Source of the DNA: Methanohalophilus sp.
GTDB taxonomy: Archaea; Halobacteriota; Methanosarcinia; Methanosarcinales; Methanosarcinaceae
Reading direction: 5' to 3'
NCBI RefSeq assembly: GCF_030156785.1
Contig: NZ_JASGLW010000005.1
Coordinates: 56,965-120,964 of the forward strand
DNA length: 64,000 nt
Shown: piece by piece, positions 18,004-27,120 of the stretch
Layout: every line of letters starts with the position of its first letter
Position numbering within the stretch: the stretch's first letter is position 1
Position numbers and translations under genes: made by a program
The notes under the pieces: generated by a model
Databases searched by the model: none
What the model saw: the letters and a program-made list of their open reading frames with translations, nothing else
What the model was told of the DNA's origin: nothing

Positions 18004-18621
18004 ATGAAACATTTTTTGATAATCGGTCACAAAGCCGTTACAAGCGGGGACTATTCCCTTAATGATATGCCCGGTTCAGCCGGAAGAATGGACATACTTT
18101 GCAGATGTGTAAGTTCCGCTTTTTTCCTTTCCCATGATCTTCGTAGAGATGTGCAGGTACATCTACTCCTGCTCGGAGAACCACATCCGGGAAGGCTTGT
18201 GAGATTTGAAGGAGAGTATGTTCGCTACTTGAGCCCAGATGAGAGAAGTGCAGGGGCGCTAATTAAGAAAGCTCTTCAGAAAGATATTTCGAGTTTTGAA
18301 AGCCGTTCAACTCCCGGCGTAAATACCCGTACTGCAAGCCTCAAGGAATTGCTTGATGAATTCGTAGAGAAAGGATGCGAACTTGTGTATCTCAGGGAAG
18401 ATGGGGAAGATATAAGGTGTACCGCAGATTTTGCTGAAGATACTGTTTTTATATTAGGTGATCATCTTGGTGTCACTGAAGAAGAAGAGAAACTAATACT
18501 TGATGCAGGAGCAAGGCTTCTTTCCATAGGTCCCCTCTCACTGCATGCAAATCACTGTATTACCATAATTCATGATGAACTGGATAGGCGGCAGGGAAGG
18601 AGGAAAAATGAGTATTCTTGA
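18004..18621 (+). CDS. trmY: tRNA (pseudouridine(54)-N1)-methyltransferase TrmY
   Basis: SPOUT-class methyltransferase that converts pseudouridine 54 of archaeal tRNA to N1-methylpseudouridine. 205 residues. The knot region is visible as VFILGDHLGV near residue 150 and LSIGPLSLHANHC near 180, with the terminal HDELDR. The ATG at 18004 follows CCGGAG; the frame continues upstream without support. The last 14 nt overlap pus10, the gene whose enzyme makes the pseudouridine substrate, so the two steps are encoded together. Confidence 0.92.
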   Translation: MKHFLIIGHKAVTSGDYSLNDMPGSAGRMDILCRCVSSAFFLSHDLRRDVQVHLLLLGEPHPGRLVRFEGEYVRYLSPDERSAGALIKKALQKDISSFESRSTPGVNTRTASLKELLDEFVEKGCELVYLREDGEDIRCTADFAEDTVFILGDHLGVTEEEEKLILDAGARLLSIGPLSLHANHCITIIHDELDRRQGRRKNEYS

Positions 18622-19909
18622 AATTGCAAAAAAAATACTGCCGGAAGGCGCCATTTGTGATCATTGTATGGGCAGGCAGTTTGCAAACCTTTCCACGGGT
18701 CTTACAAATGATGAAAGGGGAAGGGCTGTCAAGCTTGTACTTGCGATGGAAGCTGATAGACTAAGCAAAGATGAAGATGACAAATCCCTTCTGGAACGTC
18801 TTGCACCATCAAGCCGGAATGCCCGGTACAGTCTCAAGGATTTCACAAAAAACGATGAGCAGTGTTGGGTCTGCCTTGGCATTTTTGAAAAACTGGAAGA
18901 ATGGGCAGATCGGGCTGTAAAGGTAGTTGAGGGTATTGAATACTCCACTTTTGTTGTAGGTACAAAGATCAGTGGTCTCCTGTCTGAAAATGAGGAAATC
19001 CTCTGGGCAGAATCAGGTACTACCTATGGGGAACCTATCAAAAGTGAGCTCAACAGGGAAGTAGGGAAACTGATAGCTGCTAAAACCGGTAAAGAGGTAG
19101 ATATTAAGAATCCTGATGTTGTGTTTACCCTTGATATTGCAAAAGAAGTTGTTTATGCACAGATTCGTTCTCTTTACATTGCGGGACGGTACCGAAAATT
19201 TGTGCGAGGTATTCCACAGACCCGCTGGCCATGCAGAAACTGTAAGGGCAGGGGCTGTGAAAAATGCAACCAAACCGGACAACAATACCCGGAATCTGTT
19301 GACGAATTAATTCGTGGACCAGTTATCAGGGCTACAGGTGGCAATGACACACGTTTCCACGGCTCAGGCAGAGAAGATATCGATGCCCTTATGCTCGGAA
19401 CAGGACGTCCATTCGTTGTGGAAGCCTTGTCCCCAAAAATCCGTACTATTGATGTAGCTGCCATCCAAGAAGAGATTAATGTTGAATCGTCCGGGAAAAT
19501 TGAGGTTGAAGGTCTAAAACTGGTCTCAAAAGATCTTATTCATAAATTAAAGAGTTCGAAGGCAGATAAAGTTTATAAGCTTAAAGTTACATTCAGTGAC
19601 CCGGTTACTGAGAATACGCTCCGATTGGCGGCTGAAAAACTCACAGGTTCCCAGATTGAACAACGAACCCCCGTTCGTGTATCCCATCGTCGTGCAGATC
19701 TTGTAAGAAAACGGAAGGTACATTCCGTGGAATTGCTTGAATACAATGCTGAATACTCAATATTCAAGGTCGATTGCCAGGGTGGTTTATACGTAAAGGA
19801 ACTTGTTTCGGGGGATGAAAACAGAACATCTCCAAGCCTTACCGGGATTATCGGAGCCCAGGCCCGTGTAGAGGAACTAGATGTCATTGACGTAAAAATA
19901 GATATCTAA
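18608..19909 (+). CDS. pus10: tRNA pseudouridine(54/55) synthase Pus10
   Basis: Pus10 makes pseudouridine at positions 54 and 55 of archaeal tRNAs. 433 residues from the ATG at 18608, which has GGAAGGAGG 6 nt upstream. The N-terminal zinc module has CDHC near residue 18 and CWVC near 85, and a central four-Cys knuckle CRNCKGRGCEKC lies near 218. The catalytic region shows FHGSGREDIDALMLGTGRPF with the aspartate in GREDID. The product is the substrate of TrmY, encoded by the overlapping upstream gene. Confidence 0.93.
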   Translation: MSILEIAKKILPEGAICDHCMGRQFANLSTGLTNDERGRAVKLVLAMEADRLSKDEDDKSLLERLAPSSRNARYSLKDFTKNDEQCWVCLGIFEKLEEWADRAVKVVEGIEYSTFVVGTKISGLLSENEEILWAESGTTYGEPIKSELNREVGKLIAAKTGKEVDIKNPDVVFTLDIAKEVVYAQIRSLYIAGRYRKFVRGIPQTRWPCRNCKGRGCEKCNQTGQQYPESVDELIRGPVIRATGGNDTRFHGSGREDIDALMLGTGRPFVVEALSPKIRTIDVAAIQEEINVESSGKIEVEGLKLVSKDLIHKLKSSKADKVYKLKVTFSDPVTENTLRLAAEKLTGSQIEQRTPVRVSHRRADLVRKRKVHSVELLEYNAEYSIFKVDCQGGLYVKELVSGDENRTSPSLTGIIGAQARVEELDVIDVKIDI

Positions 19910-19969
19910 TCCAGATAATCTCTGAGAAAACAAAATCGCATTTATTATCATATTGTGGAGGAAAATAGA

Positions 19970-20263
19970 ATGCCTACATCCCATGGTCCAAAATGTTGTA
20001 CCAGATACAAATTGAAGAAGACAGTAAGAGAAAGAGGACTCTCACCTGTGAGCCGTGCTATTCAGGAGTTTACCGAAGGTCAGATGGTTCACATAGACAT
20101 TGATCCAAGCGTACAAAAAGGAATGCCAAACCCTAAATTCCAGGGTAAGACCGGGAAAGTAATTTCACAGCGCGGTCGTGCATATATCCTCCACGTGCGT
20201 GATGGCAATGCAATGAAAGAGGTTATTTCCCTTCCGGAACACCTCAAACCACAGAAGTACTGA
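19970..20263 (+). CDS. rpl21e: Ribosomal protein L21e
   Basis: Archaeal/eukaryotic large-subunit protein, 97 residues, starting MPTSHGPK at 19970 behind GTGGAGGAA. The motif [18 protein letters not shown] (residues 58-75) is typical. It begins a conserved archaeal gene string L21e-rpoF-DUF655-ksgA-hemK. A perfect hairpin lies just after it (20297-20330). Confidence 0.95.
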   Translation: MPTSHGPKCCTRYKLKKTVRERGLSPVSRAIQEFTEGQMVHIDIDPSVQKGMPNPKFQGKTGKVISQRGRAYILHVRDGNAMKEVISLPEHLKPQKY

Positions 20264-20296
20264 CACTCCAACAGGAGTTATAAAATAATACACCAG

Positions 20297-20330
20297 AGAA
20301 CATCGGATAGATATATCTATCCGATGTTCT
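20297..20330 (+). terminator. Perfect 16-bp hairpin between L21e and rpoF
   Basis: The arms AGAACATCGGATAGAT and ATCTATCCGATGTTCT are exactly complementary around a 2-nt centre. It begins 33 nt after the L21e stop and about 75 nt before rpoF. It could end or attenuate the L21e transcript, or act as a processing site; the following sequence has only a weak T run. A palindrome this long is also a possible protein-binding site. Confidence 0.5.
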
Positions 20331-20405
20331 ATTATTAATCAGCTTTCTGGATTGTCAAATATTCGGAATAACTGTACTTATACAATTACAGGGATGCGTG
20401 ACCCA

Positions 20406-20759
20406 ATGATAGTAAAGGAAGTTCTTGAAGAAGAATTGCTCACATTACCAGAAGCCCGTGAGATCCTGAATAGGATCCTTCAGGAACGCACCGAACGTGG
20501 TGAAGAGCTTGGTTACGAGTTCAGGAAAGCTGTAAACCATGCTGATCTTTTTTCCAAGACATCATCTGCAAAAGCTCGGGAACTTGTTAACAAGCTTCTA
20601 GAAATGGAAAAGATGAAACCTGAAATAGCAGTTCATATTGCAGATATTATGCCTCTTTCAAGGGATGAACTAAGATCAATTTATGCAAAAGAAAGATTCA
20701 CTCTTTCCGAAGAAGAGCTAGATCAAATCCTTGAACTTGTGATGGAAAGTATGGAATAA
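20406..20759 (+). CDS. rpoF: DNA-directed RNA polymerase subunit F (Rpb4-like)
   Basis: Rpo4/RpoF forms the stalk of archaeal RNA polymerase with RpoE and helps open promoters. 117 residues from ATG 20406 (MIVKEVLEEE); an ATG four codons earlier (20394) is also possible. The helical HRDC-like C-terminal region, with ELVNKLLEMEKMKPEIAVHI and MPLSRDELRSIYAKER, matches the family. Neighbours are L21e upstream and DUF655 downstream. Confidence 0.92.
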   Translation: MIVKEVLEEELLTLPEAREILNRILQERTERGEELGYEFRKAVNHADLFSKTSSAKARELVNKLLEMEKMKPEIAVHIADIMPLSRDELRSIYAKERFTLSEEELDQILELVMESME

Positions 20760-20814
20760 ATTTATATTCCATACCCCACCTTTTTCTATAATTGCTGGAG
20801 GATAGGAGGATATA

Positions 20815-21408
20815 ATGAACGCCAAGGGGAAGAGACCAGAGCGCGAAGAGTATGCATGGGTACTTGATTATTTACCTTATGGAAATCCCAATGATAAGAG
20901 GCCAACCTATCAGAAAAAACCTCTTGTACAGGCTGTTGGGGACAAGCAGTTTGTTCTGATGGAATTGATTCCCAAAGAAGGCTATACTCCTGAGATCCAG
21001 TCTAGGGTATATATCGGTGAAGGCGACCGTAAAGAAATCGATCATGTTAAACGTCGTATTAGATTTAATGACCTGAGCAGTGGCTCTCAGCTTGAACTTC
21101 CTTTTGTTCTTGAACAATCCGTAAAACATCATGAAGAACGGTTTGTGAAATTCTTCAATGAAGCCCATCCAATTACAACCCGTCTTCACATGCTGGAACT
21201 GCTTCCGGGGATCGGTAAGAAACTTATGTGGGCTATAATAGATGAGCGTAAAAAAGGAGATTTCAAAAGCTTTGCAGATCTTCACGAACGCGTAAGCGCA
21301 ATGCATACACCTGAAAAGGTTATTGTGAACCGTATCCTTGAAGAATTAAAGGATGACAATATAAAATATCGCCTTTTTACACGTCCAATACACCACCGGC
21401 AAGACTAA
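20815..21408 (+). CDS. DUF655 family RNA/DNA-binding protein
   Basis: 197 residues. The N-terminal half is an OB-like beta domain (EEYAWVLDYLPYGNP near residue 10), and residues 120-180 carry a helix-hairpin-helix, LELLPGIGKKLMWAIIDERK. The start has GGAGGATAGGAGG upstream. The gene keeps its place between rpoF and ksgA in many archaea, which suggests a role in rRNA handling or ribosome assembly; its activity is not established. Confidence 0.88.
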   Translation: MNAKGKRPEREEYAWVLDYLPYGNPNDKRPTYQKKPLVQAVGDKQFVLMELIPKEGYTPEIQSRVYIGEGDRKEIDHVKRRIRFNDLSSGSQLELPFVLEQSVKHHEERFVKFFNEAHPITTRLHMLELLPGIGKKLMWAIIDERKKGDFKSFADLHERVSAMHTPEKVIVNRILEELKDDNIKYRLFTRPIHHRQD

Positions 21409-21423
21409 AAGGTGGGTTAATTA

Positions 21424-22236
21424 TTGGTCAGGAATCTTCTTTCAAGATATAGGGTAAAAGGCGGGTCACATGATCAACATTTTCTCATTGATGAAGATGT
21501 TCTTGATTTGATAGCTGAAACTGCAAACCTGTCGGAAAGCGACCATGTTCTTGAAATTGGTGGGGGGATCGGGAATCTTACAGAACGTCTTCTTAAAAAA
21601 GCTGGAAAGGTTACAGTAATTGAGTATGATCCATATCTGGTGGACGTTCTCAACGATCGCTTTGGTGATAGGGATGATTTTGAGGTAATCTTGGGGGATG
21701 CTGTAAAAGTTGATCTCCCTCCATTCAATAAAGTGGTTGCAAACCTTCCTTACTCCATTTCCTCGCCGATTACTTTCCGCCTTTTGAAACATGGTTTTGA
21801 TCTCGCTGTTCTGATGTACCAATATGAGTTTGCAAAACGCATGGTTTCGTCTTCAGGTTCTAAAGAATATGGTAGGCTTTCAGTTGCTATCCAGCACTAT
21901 GCAGATGTGGACATCATAGTCAAAATACCGCCTTCGTCATTCAGCCCCCAACCTGAGGTATGGTCAGCTGTGATTCGTCTTGAACCACACGAATCACCTT
22001 ATCTTGTAAAGGACGAGAAGTTTTTCCTTAAACTTGTGGAAGCTGCCTTTTCCCAGCGGAGGAAGAAACTCAAGAATGCTATTTCCAGATCCCTTCCGTC
22101 AGAAGAAAAACAGTTTATTCTCACTCATCTTCCGGAATCTGTAATGAATAAAAGAGCTGAAGAACTTTCCCCGGAAGATTTTGCATCCCTTGCAAACTAT
22201 ATTCTGGAATTGAAAAAAAAAGCGGTGGATAACTAA
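21424..22236 (+). CDS. ksgA: 16S rRNA dimethyladenosine transferase KsgA/Dim1
   Basis: Dimethylates two adjacent adenines near the 3' end of 16S rRNA during small-subunit maturation. 270 residues with SAM motif I EIGGGIGNLT near residue 46 and the catalytic NLPYSISSPITF near 102; the C-terminal helical domain contains AAFSQRRKKLKNAI. The apparent start is TTG at 21424 behind AAAGGTGGG; no in-frame ATG lies nearby, so TTG is likely real. It shares TAATG with the following gene. Confidence 0.94.
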   Translation: MVRNLLSRYRVKGGSHDQHFLIDEDVLDLIAETANLSESDHVLEIGGGIGNLTERLLKKAGKVTVIEYDPYLVDVLNDRFGDRDDFEVILGDAVKVDLPPFNKVVANLPYSISSPITFRLLKHGFDLAVLMYQYEFAKRMVSSSGSKEYGRLSVAIQHYADVDIIVKIPPSSFSPQPEVWSAVIRLEPHESPYLVKDEKFFLKLVEAAFSQRRKKLKNAISRSLPSEEKQFILTHLPESVMNKRAEELSPEDFASLANYILELKKKAVDN

Positions 22237-22832
22237 TGTCTTACGTTGTCTACAAGGGAGCTACGGTTTATTTTTGTGAAAATGTATATGAACCTGCCGA
22301 AGATTCATTTCTTCTTGCGGATGCCTGTATCGAATACATAAAAGATGGTAGCTGCGTTCTTGAAATAGGCACAGGAAGTGGGTTTGTATCATCTGTTATA
22401 CTCACAAACAAAAAGAATGTTAAACTTATTGCTTCAGATTTAAATCCCTATGCCCTCAATTGTGCAAGAAAAAATAATGTTGATGTAATATGTTGCGATT
22501 TGTTTGGGGGATTTAAACAAGTAAAACAATTTGATACAATTGTATTTAATCCTCCATACCTGCCGACAGAAGATGATGAGCGTTTGGGAGGCTGGATAAA
22601 TCTTGCCTTTGATGGGGGAAAAGATGGAAGGGAATGCATACGGCGTTTTTTAGCAGAAGTAAAACAATACCTGAAACCCGATGGTGATGTGTTGCTATTG
22701 ATATCATCCCTTACCGGACCTAAAGAAGTCATTCGCTTAATGAATAATGAAGGATTCAATGTTAATGTGATTTCTGATGAAGCCTGTTTTTTTGAGAAGC
22801 TTATGGTGCTGCATGGGTGCTTAAATGGGTAA
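22236..22832 (+). CDS. HemK/Mtq2-like N5-glutamine methyltransferase
   Basis: Class I methyltransferase of 198 residues with SAM motif EIGTGSGFVS near residue 43 and the NPPYLP motif near 106, the signature of enzymes that methylate the Gln of the GGQ loop in release factor. Archaeal and eukaryotic members (Mtq2) lack the N-terminal domain of bacterial PrmC, as here. It begins in the ksgA stop (TAATG) and ends the rpoF-ksgA gene string. Substrate is inferred from the family. Confidence 0.87.
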   Translation: MSYVVYKGATVYFCENVYEPAEDSFLLADACIEYIKDGSCVLEIGTGSGFVSSVILTNKKNVKLIASDLNPYALNCARKNNVDVICCDLFGGFKQVKQFDTIVFNPPYLPTEDDERLGGWINLAFDGGKDGRECIRRFLAEVKQYLKPDGDVLLLISSLTGPKEVIRLMNNEGFNVNVISDEACFFEKLMVLHGCLNG

Positions 22833-22921
22833 CCGTATTTCACCATTTATATATATGGTTATAATCATAATTTTGTCATTAAATCTTCCTGAGTTATTTT
22901 TGATTATCTGGAGTTGAAAAA

Positions 22922-24853
22922 ATGCAATATAGTATGGGAATTGATGCTGGTGGTACTTATACAGATTCTGTCATTGTTCGCGATTCTGATGGCAAGATAG
23001 TGGATTCCAGTAAGGCGCTGACCACCTATCCTGATCTTCTTGAAGGAATACGCAATTCCATAGACGGACTTGATCCTGCCTATCTTGAAAACATAAAACT
23101 TGTCTCAGTATCCACGACTCTGTCTACAAATACAATTCTTGAGCATACAGGTTATCCTGTTGCGTTGATTCTGATAGGTGATTTAGGGGTTCCTGAAGAC
23201 GTATCCTTTGAAAATTACATCGTAGTTTCAGGAGGGCATGGGTCTTATGGAGAGGAAGTAGAAAGGCTTGATATTGATGCAGTGCGGGATTTTGTTCTGG
23301 AAATTAAAGACAGGGTTTCAGCATTTGCAGTATCTTCCTATTTCAGCATTCGAAACCCCAGCCATGAATTGGAGGTAAAAGCTCTCATTCGTGAACTTAC
23401 AGGACTGCCTGTAGTTTGCGGTCATGAACTATCCCAGGATTTGGGTGCTTTTTCAAGAGGTATAACCGCTTATCTTAATGCCCAGTTAATTCCCATTACA
23501 GATAATTTCATCGATGCGATAATGCACGAAATGGAACGCAGAAATATCAAAGGGCGCCTTTTGATGCTCAAATGTGACGGTTCAGTTGTGGGCATTGATG
23601 AAGCAAAAGAAAAACCTATAGAGTCCATTTTTTCAGGCCCTGCTGCCAGTTTAGTCGGTGCTTCTTATCTCTCGGATGCCCAGACATGTGTTGCAATTGA
23701 CGTAGGCGGTACGAGTACCGATGTGGCAATGATCAATTCAGGATTGCCGGAAATTACTGATGAAGGAGCAGTTGTCGGAGGCTGGCAAACAAAAGTAAAA
23801 GCTATTCGTATGGAAACTTCGGCTATGGGAGGCGACAGTCACATATGGGTTCAAAACCAAAAAATCAATATTGGTCCACGTCGTGTAATTCCCATATGCG
23901 TAGCAGCATCCAAATGGCCATCTATCAAAGACAAGCTAAGAATTGCTCGTATTCCTTCAAAAATGCAGTTGTGCGAAAACATTCAGCCAACCAAGTTTTT
24001 TATTCGTACCGGCAAGGAGCCGGCAGAGCTCAGTTCCACAGAAGAGGATCTTCTTGATCGTATTGGTGACGAACCGATTTCTGTAAATGATATTTATTCA
24101 GATCACCTTCCATCTCCAATATTCTTAGATCTGTTAATTAAAAAGCGTCTTATCCAGGCAATTGGTTTTACTCCTACGGATGCACTTCATGTCTTGGGTG
24201 ATTATACTGAATGGGATGTTGAAGCTTCAAGACTCGCAGCTGGTACATTAGGAAGAATTATGCTGAAAGAAAGAACAGAATTCTGCAGGCATACTAAAAC
24301 TATTTTTGCAAAGAATATGGCTCTCTACATTATGTCCTACCTTTTGAGAGGTGTTGATAGGAGTGAAATCGAGAAAATATTGGAAAATCGTGCTGAATTT
24401 TTCTCAGCATTCAAGGTGAATATACCAGTTGTTCTTCTTGGTGGTCCTGCACAGGCATATGTTGACGAAATCAATGAGTTTTTTGATGCGAAAGTCATAC
24501 TCCCTGAACATGCTGAAGTCGGAAATGCCGTTGGAGCTATTATGGGGAAAGGAATCAAGAGATTTGAAATTCTCATTCGCAGTATATACAAGGGCAGAAA
24601 ATCTGGTATCATGATGTTCTCTCCAAACGGTCGAGAAGCATTTAAATATTCCACGTATCCAGAGGCACTGGAAGCAGGCAAGGCTCTGGGCAAAAAGCTA
24701 GTTATGGAGTATATGAAAAAATCCGGGTTTGATGGTGGAGACATACGGATTGAAGTCACGCAGCATGACATAAAACTTCAGGATGAAGGGGGCATCCCCA
24801 TTGAAACCAAGCTTATATTTGTTGGTGTCGGCATGCCCAAGCTGAACACCTGA
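22922..24853 (+). CDS. Hydantoinase/oxoprolinase-like ASKHA protein, copy 1
   Basis: 643 residues with two ASKHA phosphate loops, GIDAGGTYTD at residues 6-15 and AIDVGGTSTDVAM near 258, typical of hydantoinase A/5-oxoprolinase proteins. These families use ATP to open or carboxylate small substrates, but archaeal copies without the HyuB partner have no known role. There is no hyuB gene in the window. Between about residues 375 and 430 lies an Asp/Glu-rich insertion, followed by KKRLIQAIGFTPTDALHVLG, shared with the second copy. A site CTGGAG precedes the ATG, and ATTTATATATATGG at 22845 is a likely TATA element. It is closely similar to the next large gene. Confidence 0.82.
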   Translation: MQYSMGIDAGGTYTDSVIVRDSDGKIVDSSKALTTYPDLLEGIRNSIDGLDPAYLENIKLVSVSTTLSTNTILEHTGYPVALILIGDLGVPEDVSFENYIVVSGGHGSYGEEVERLDIDAVRDFVLEIKDRVSAFAVSSYFSIRNPSHELEVKALIRELTGLPVVCGHELSQDLGAFSRGITAYLNAQLIPITDNFIDAIMHEMERRNIKGRLLMLKCDGSVVGIDEAKEKPIESIFSGPAASLVGASYLSDAQTCVAIDVGGTSTDVAMINSGLPEITDEGAVVGGWQTKVKAIRMETSAMGGDSHIWVQNQKINIGPRRVIPICVAASKWPSIKDKLRIARIPSKMQLCENIQPTKFFIRTGKEPAELSSTEEDLLDRIGDEPISVNDIYSDHLPSPIFLDLLIKKRLIQAIGFTPTDALHVLGDYTEWDVEASRLAAGTLGRIMLKERTEFCRHTKTIFAKNMALYIMSYLLRGVDRSEIEKILENRAEFFSAFKVNIPVVLLGGPAQAYVDEINEFFDAKVILPEHAEVGNAVGAIMGKGIKRFEILIRSIYKGRKSGIMMFSPNGREAFKYSTYPEALEAGKALGKKLVMEYMKKSGFDGGDIRIEVTQHDIKLQDEGGIPIETKLIFVGVGMPKLNT

Positions 24854-24867
24854 GAAGGAGTATTTTC

Positions 24868-24999
24868 ATGGATGTATTAGGTTTGATTCCCTTCAAATAT
24901 ATCCGGTTTGTATCCTCAAGATTTTCTTCCATTTTTATGTTCAATACAAAACATTTTAAGGATTCAACTCAAGTTGTAGACGAAAGTTATCTTGAATAA
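24868..24999 (+). CDS. Possible 43-residue protein between the two paralogues
   Basis: A short frame starting ATG 24868, with AAGGAG 8 nt upstream and only 14 nt after the previous stop. It reads MDVLGLIPFKYIRFVSSRFS and ends with an acidic tail. It is basic and hydrophobic at the start and acidic at the end. No family is recognised. The ribosome-binding site and spacing are the only support. Confidence 0.35.
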   Translation: MDVLGLIPFKYIRFVSSRFSSIFMFNTKHFKDSTQVVDESYLE

Positions 25000-25120
25000 A
25001 AGAATAGGTCATAAAATACAAACATTTTGCAGAATCGAGCTATGATTTTGAAAAACGATATGAGAAATCGCAATATATTTGTTTTGTGAAGTATATTAGA
25101 TAGTAGTTAGAGGTTGTAGT

Positions 25121-27088
25121 ATGAAATATAGTCTTGGAATAGATGCCGGAGGTACTTACACAGATGCAGTAATCCTGAGGGATTCGGACGGAGAGATTGT
25201 TGACACAATGAAAGCTAGAACGACATATCCGGATTTGCTTATCGGGATACAGAATGCTCTTGATGGCTTAGATCAGTCATATCTTGAAAATGTTTCTCTT
25301 GTATCGGTATCCACTACGCTTGCCACTAATACGATTCTCGAAGGTACCGGTTATCCTGTTGCTCTTATTATGATTGGTGAAGCCGACATCCCGGCAGATA
25401 CTTCTATAAAATATTCAATACATATTGAAGGCGGGCACACTCCAGCAGGCAATGAAAAATATCCACTTGATATTGAAGCGGCGGAATCTTTTATTAAAAA
25501 AGTCAGAGATAAAGTATCTGCTTTTGCCGTATCTTCCTATTTCAGTATTCGGAATCCTGAACACGAACTCAGGGTTAAGGAACTGATAACAAATTTAACA
25601 GGTCTTCCTGTAGTATGCGGACATGAGCTTTCACAGTCACTTGGTGCGTACGAACGTGGTGTTACTGCCTACCTGAATGCCCAGTTGCTTCCTATATCCA
25701 CCCGGTTCATGGATACAGTTGAATCAGAAATTAGGAGGAGGGGTATTGATGCTAAAATGATGATGCTTAAATGCGATGGTTCCATCGTAGGCATCAAGGA
25801 AGCTCTCAAGCACCCCATCGAATCTATTTTCACCGGTCCTGCAGCCAGTCTTGTAGGTGCCTCATACTTGGCAAAACGCAAGAATTGTATCGTGGTTGAT
25901 GTAGGTGGTACAAGTACCGACGTGGCAATGATTATTGATGGATTCCCGGAGATCACCGATGAAGGTGCTATTGTAGGTGGCTGGCACACAAAAGTTGAAG
26001 CAATCCGAATGGAAACTTCTGCACTTGGAGGTGACAGCCATGTATGGACCAAGAATGAAAAATTATACATTGGTCCCAAACGTGTCATTCCGCTTTGTGT
26101 GGCTGCTACTCAATATCCTGAAATACGTTATAAGCTCAGTAAAAATCAGCACATTATGCGAGCTCAGCTTGGAGAAAACATCCAGCCTGCAAAATTGTTC
26201 ATGAAAACAAATCATGAACCCATTGAGTTGACAGAGAAGGAAGAAGAATTGCTTGCAAGGATTGATGAATCCCCGAGAACCATTAATGAGATTTACTGGG
26301 AAAAACGTTCCTTCCCATCCCCTATGACGATGACAAGCCTAATCCAGAAGCGTTTGGTTCAGGCAATTGGCTTCACACCAACGGATGCTCTTCATGTATT
26401 GGGAATATATAATGAATGGGATACTGAAGCATCCATACTTGGTGCGACTTTGATAGGTAATTTTTGTTTCAGGGATGCCTACCAGATAAGTTCTTATGTT
26501 AAGGAAGAATTCACTAAAAATATAGTACTTAATGTTCTTTCCTATGTATTTGAAGATATACCAGCTTCAGAAATTCGCAAAGCACTTGACAATAACTATT
26601 ACGGTCAGTTCAAAGTGAATGTTCCTGTTGTTTTGCTCGGTGGACCCGTAAGTGCCTATGTGAATGATATTGGCAAATATATGGATGCTGAAATTATCCT
26701 TCCTAAGTATTCGAAAGTTGGCAATGCAGTAGGCGCGCTTGCAGGCAGAGGTCTTAAGCGCATCGAGATCCTGATAAGGCCTAATTACAATAAGGTCGCA
26801 GCTCACAACCTGAAAACCGATTCGGTTTCCGCTTTTTATCCTGGAGGTAAAGAAATATTTTCATCCTATGATGAGGCAATTGAGTTTTCAAAGGAAATTG
26901 GTACAAAACTTATTATGGAGTATATGAAAGATGCAGAACTTGATGAAGGTGAGATTTCCATTGATATCAAAAGAAAAGATCTCACTTTCCCTGACAGCAA
27001 TGCTCTTATTGAAACACGTTTGATCCTGACAGGTATTGCGGATCTCAGAAACAGGAATGATGACATCAAGAAGCCTAATACCCCTTAA
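25121..27088 (+). CDS. Hydantoinase/oxoprolinase-like ASKHA protein, copy 2
   Basis: 655 residues, a tandem paralogue of the gene ending at 24853; 44 of the first 60 residues are identical by my count. ASKHA motifs are GIDAGGTYTD near residue 6 and VVDVGGTSTDVAM near 258, and the segment METSALGGDSH matches METSAMGGDSH of copy 1. It has its own upstream region of 120 nt and a weak site AGAGG before ATG. Function unknown; the retained motifs in both copies argue that both are active. Possible explanations are a hetero-oligomer or two substrates. Confidence 0.82.
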   Translation: MKYSLGIDAGGTYTDAVILRDSDGEIVDTMKARTTYPDLLIGIQNALDGLDQSYLENVSLVSVSTTLATNTILEGTGYPVALIMIGEADIPADTSIKYSIHIEGGHTPAGNEKYPLDIEAAESFIKKVRDKVSAFAVSSYFSIRNPEHELRVKELITNLTGLPVVCGHELSQSLGAYERGVTAYLNAQLLPISTRFMDTVESEIRRRGIDAKMMMLKCDGSIVGIKEALKHPIESIFTGPAASLVGASYLAKRKNCIVVDVGGTSTDVAMIIDGFPEITDEGAIVGGWHTKVEAIRMETSALGGDSHVWTKNEKLYIGPKRVIPLCVAATQYPEIRYKLSKNQHIMRAQLGENIQPAKLFMKTNHEPIELTEKEEELLARIDESPRTINEIYWEKRSFPSPMTMTSLIQKRLVQAIGFTPTDALHVLGIYNEWDTEASILGATLIGNFCFRDAYQISSYVKEEFTKNIVLNVLSYVFEDIPASEIRKALDNNYYGQFKVNVPVVLLGGPVSAYVNDIGKYMDAEIILPKYSKVGNAVGALAGRGLKRIEILIRPNYNKVAAHNLKTDSVSAFYPGGKEIFSSYDEAIEFSKEIGTKLIMEYMKDAELDEGEISIDIKRKDLTFPDSNALIETRLILTGIADLRNRNDDIKKPNTP

Positions 27089-27120
27089 ATATTTAAGGAA
27101 AAAGATCTCTATTTCAATTC

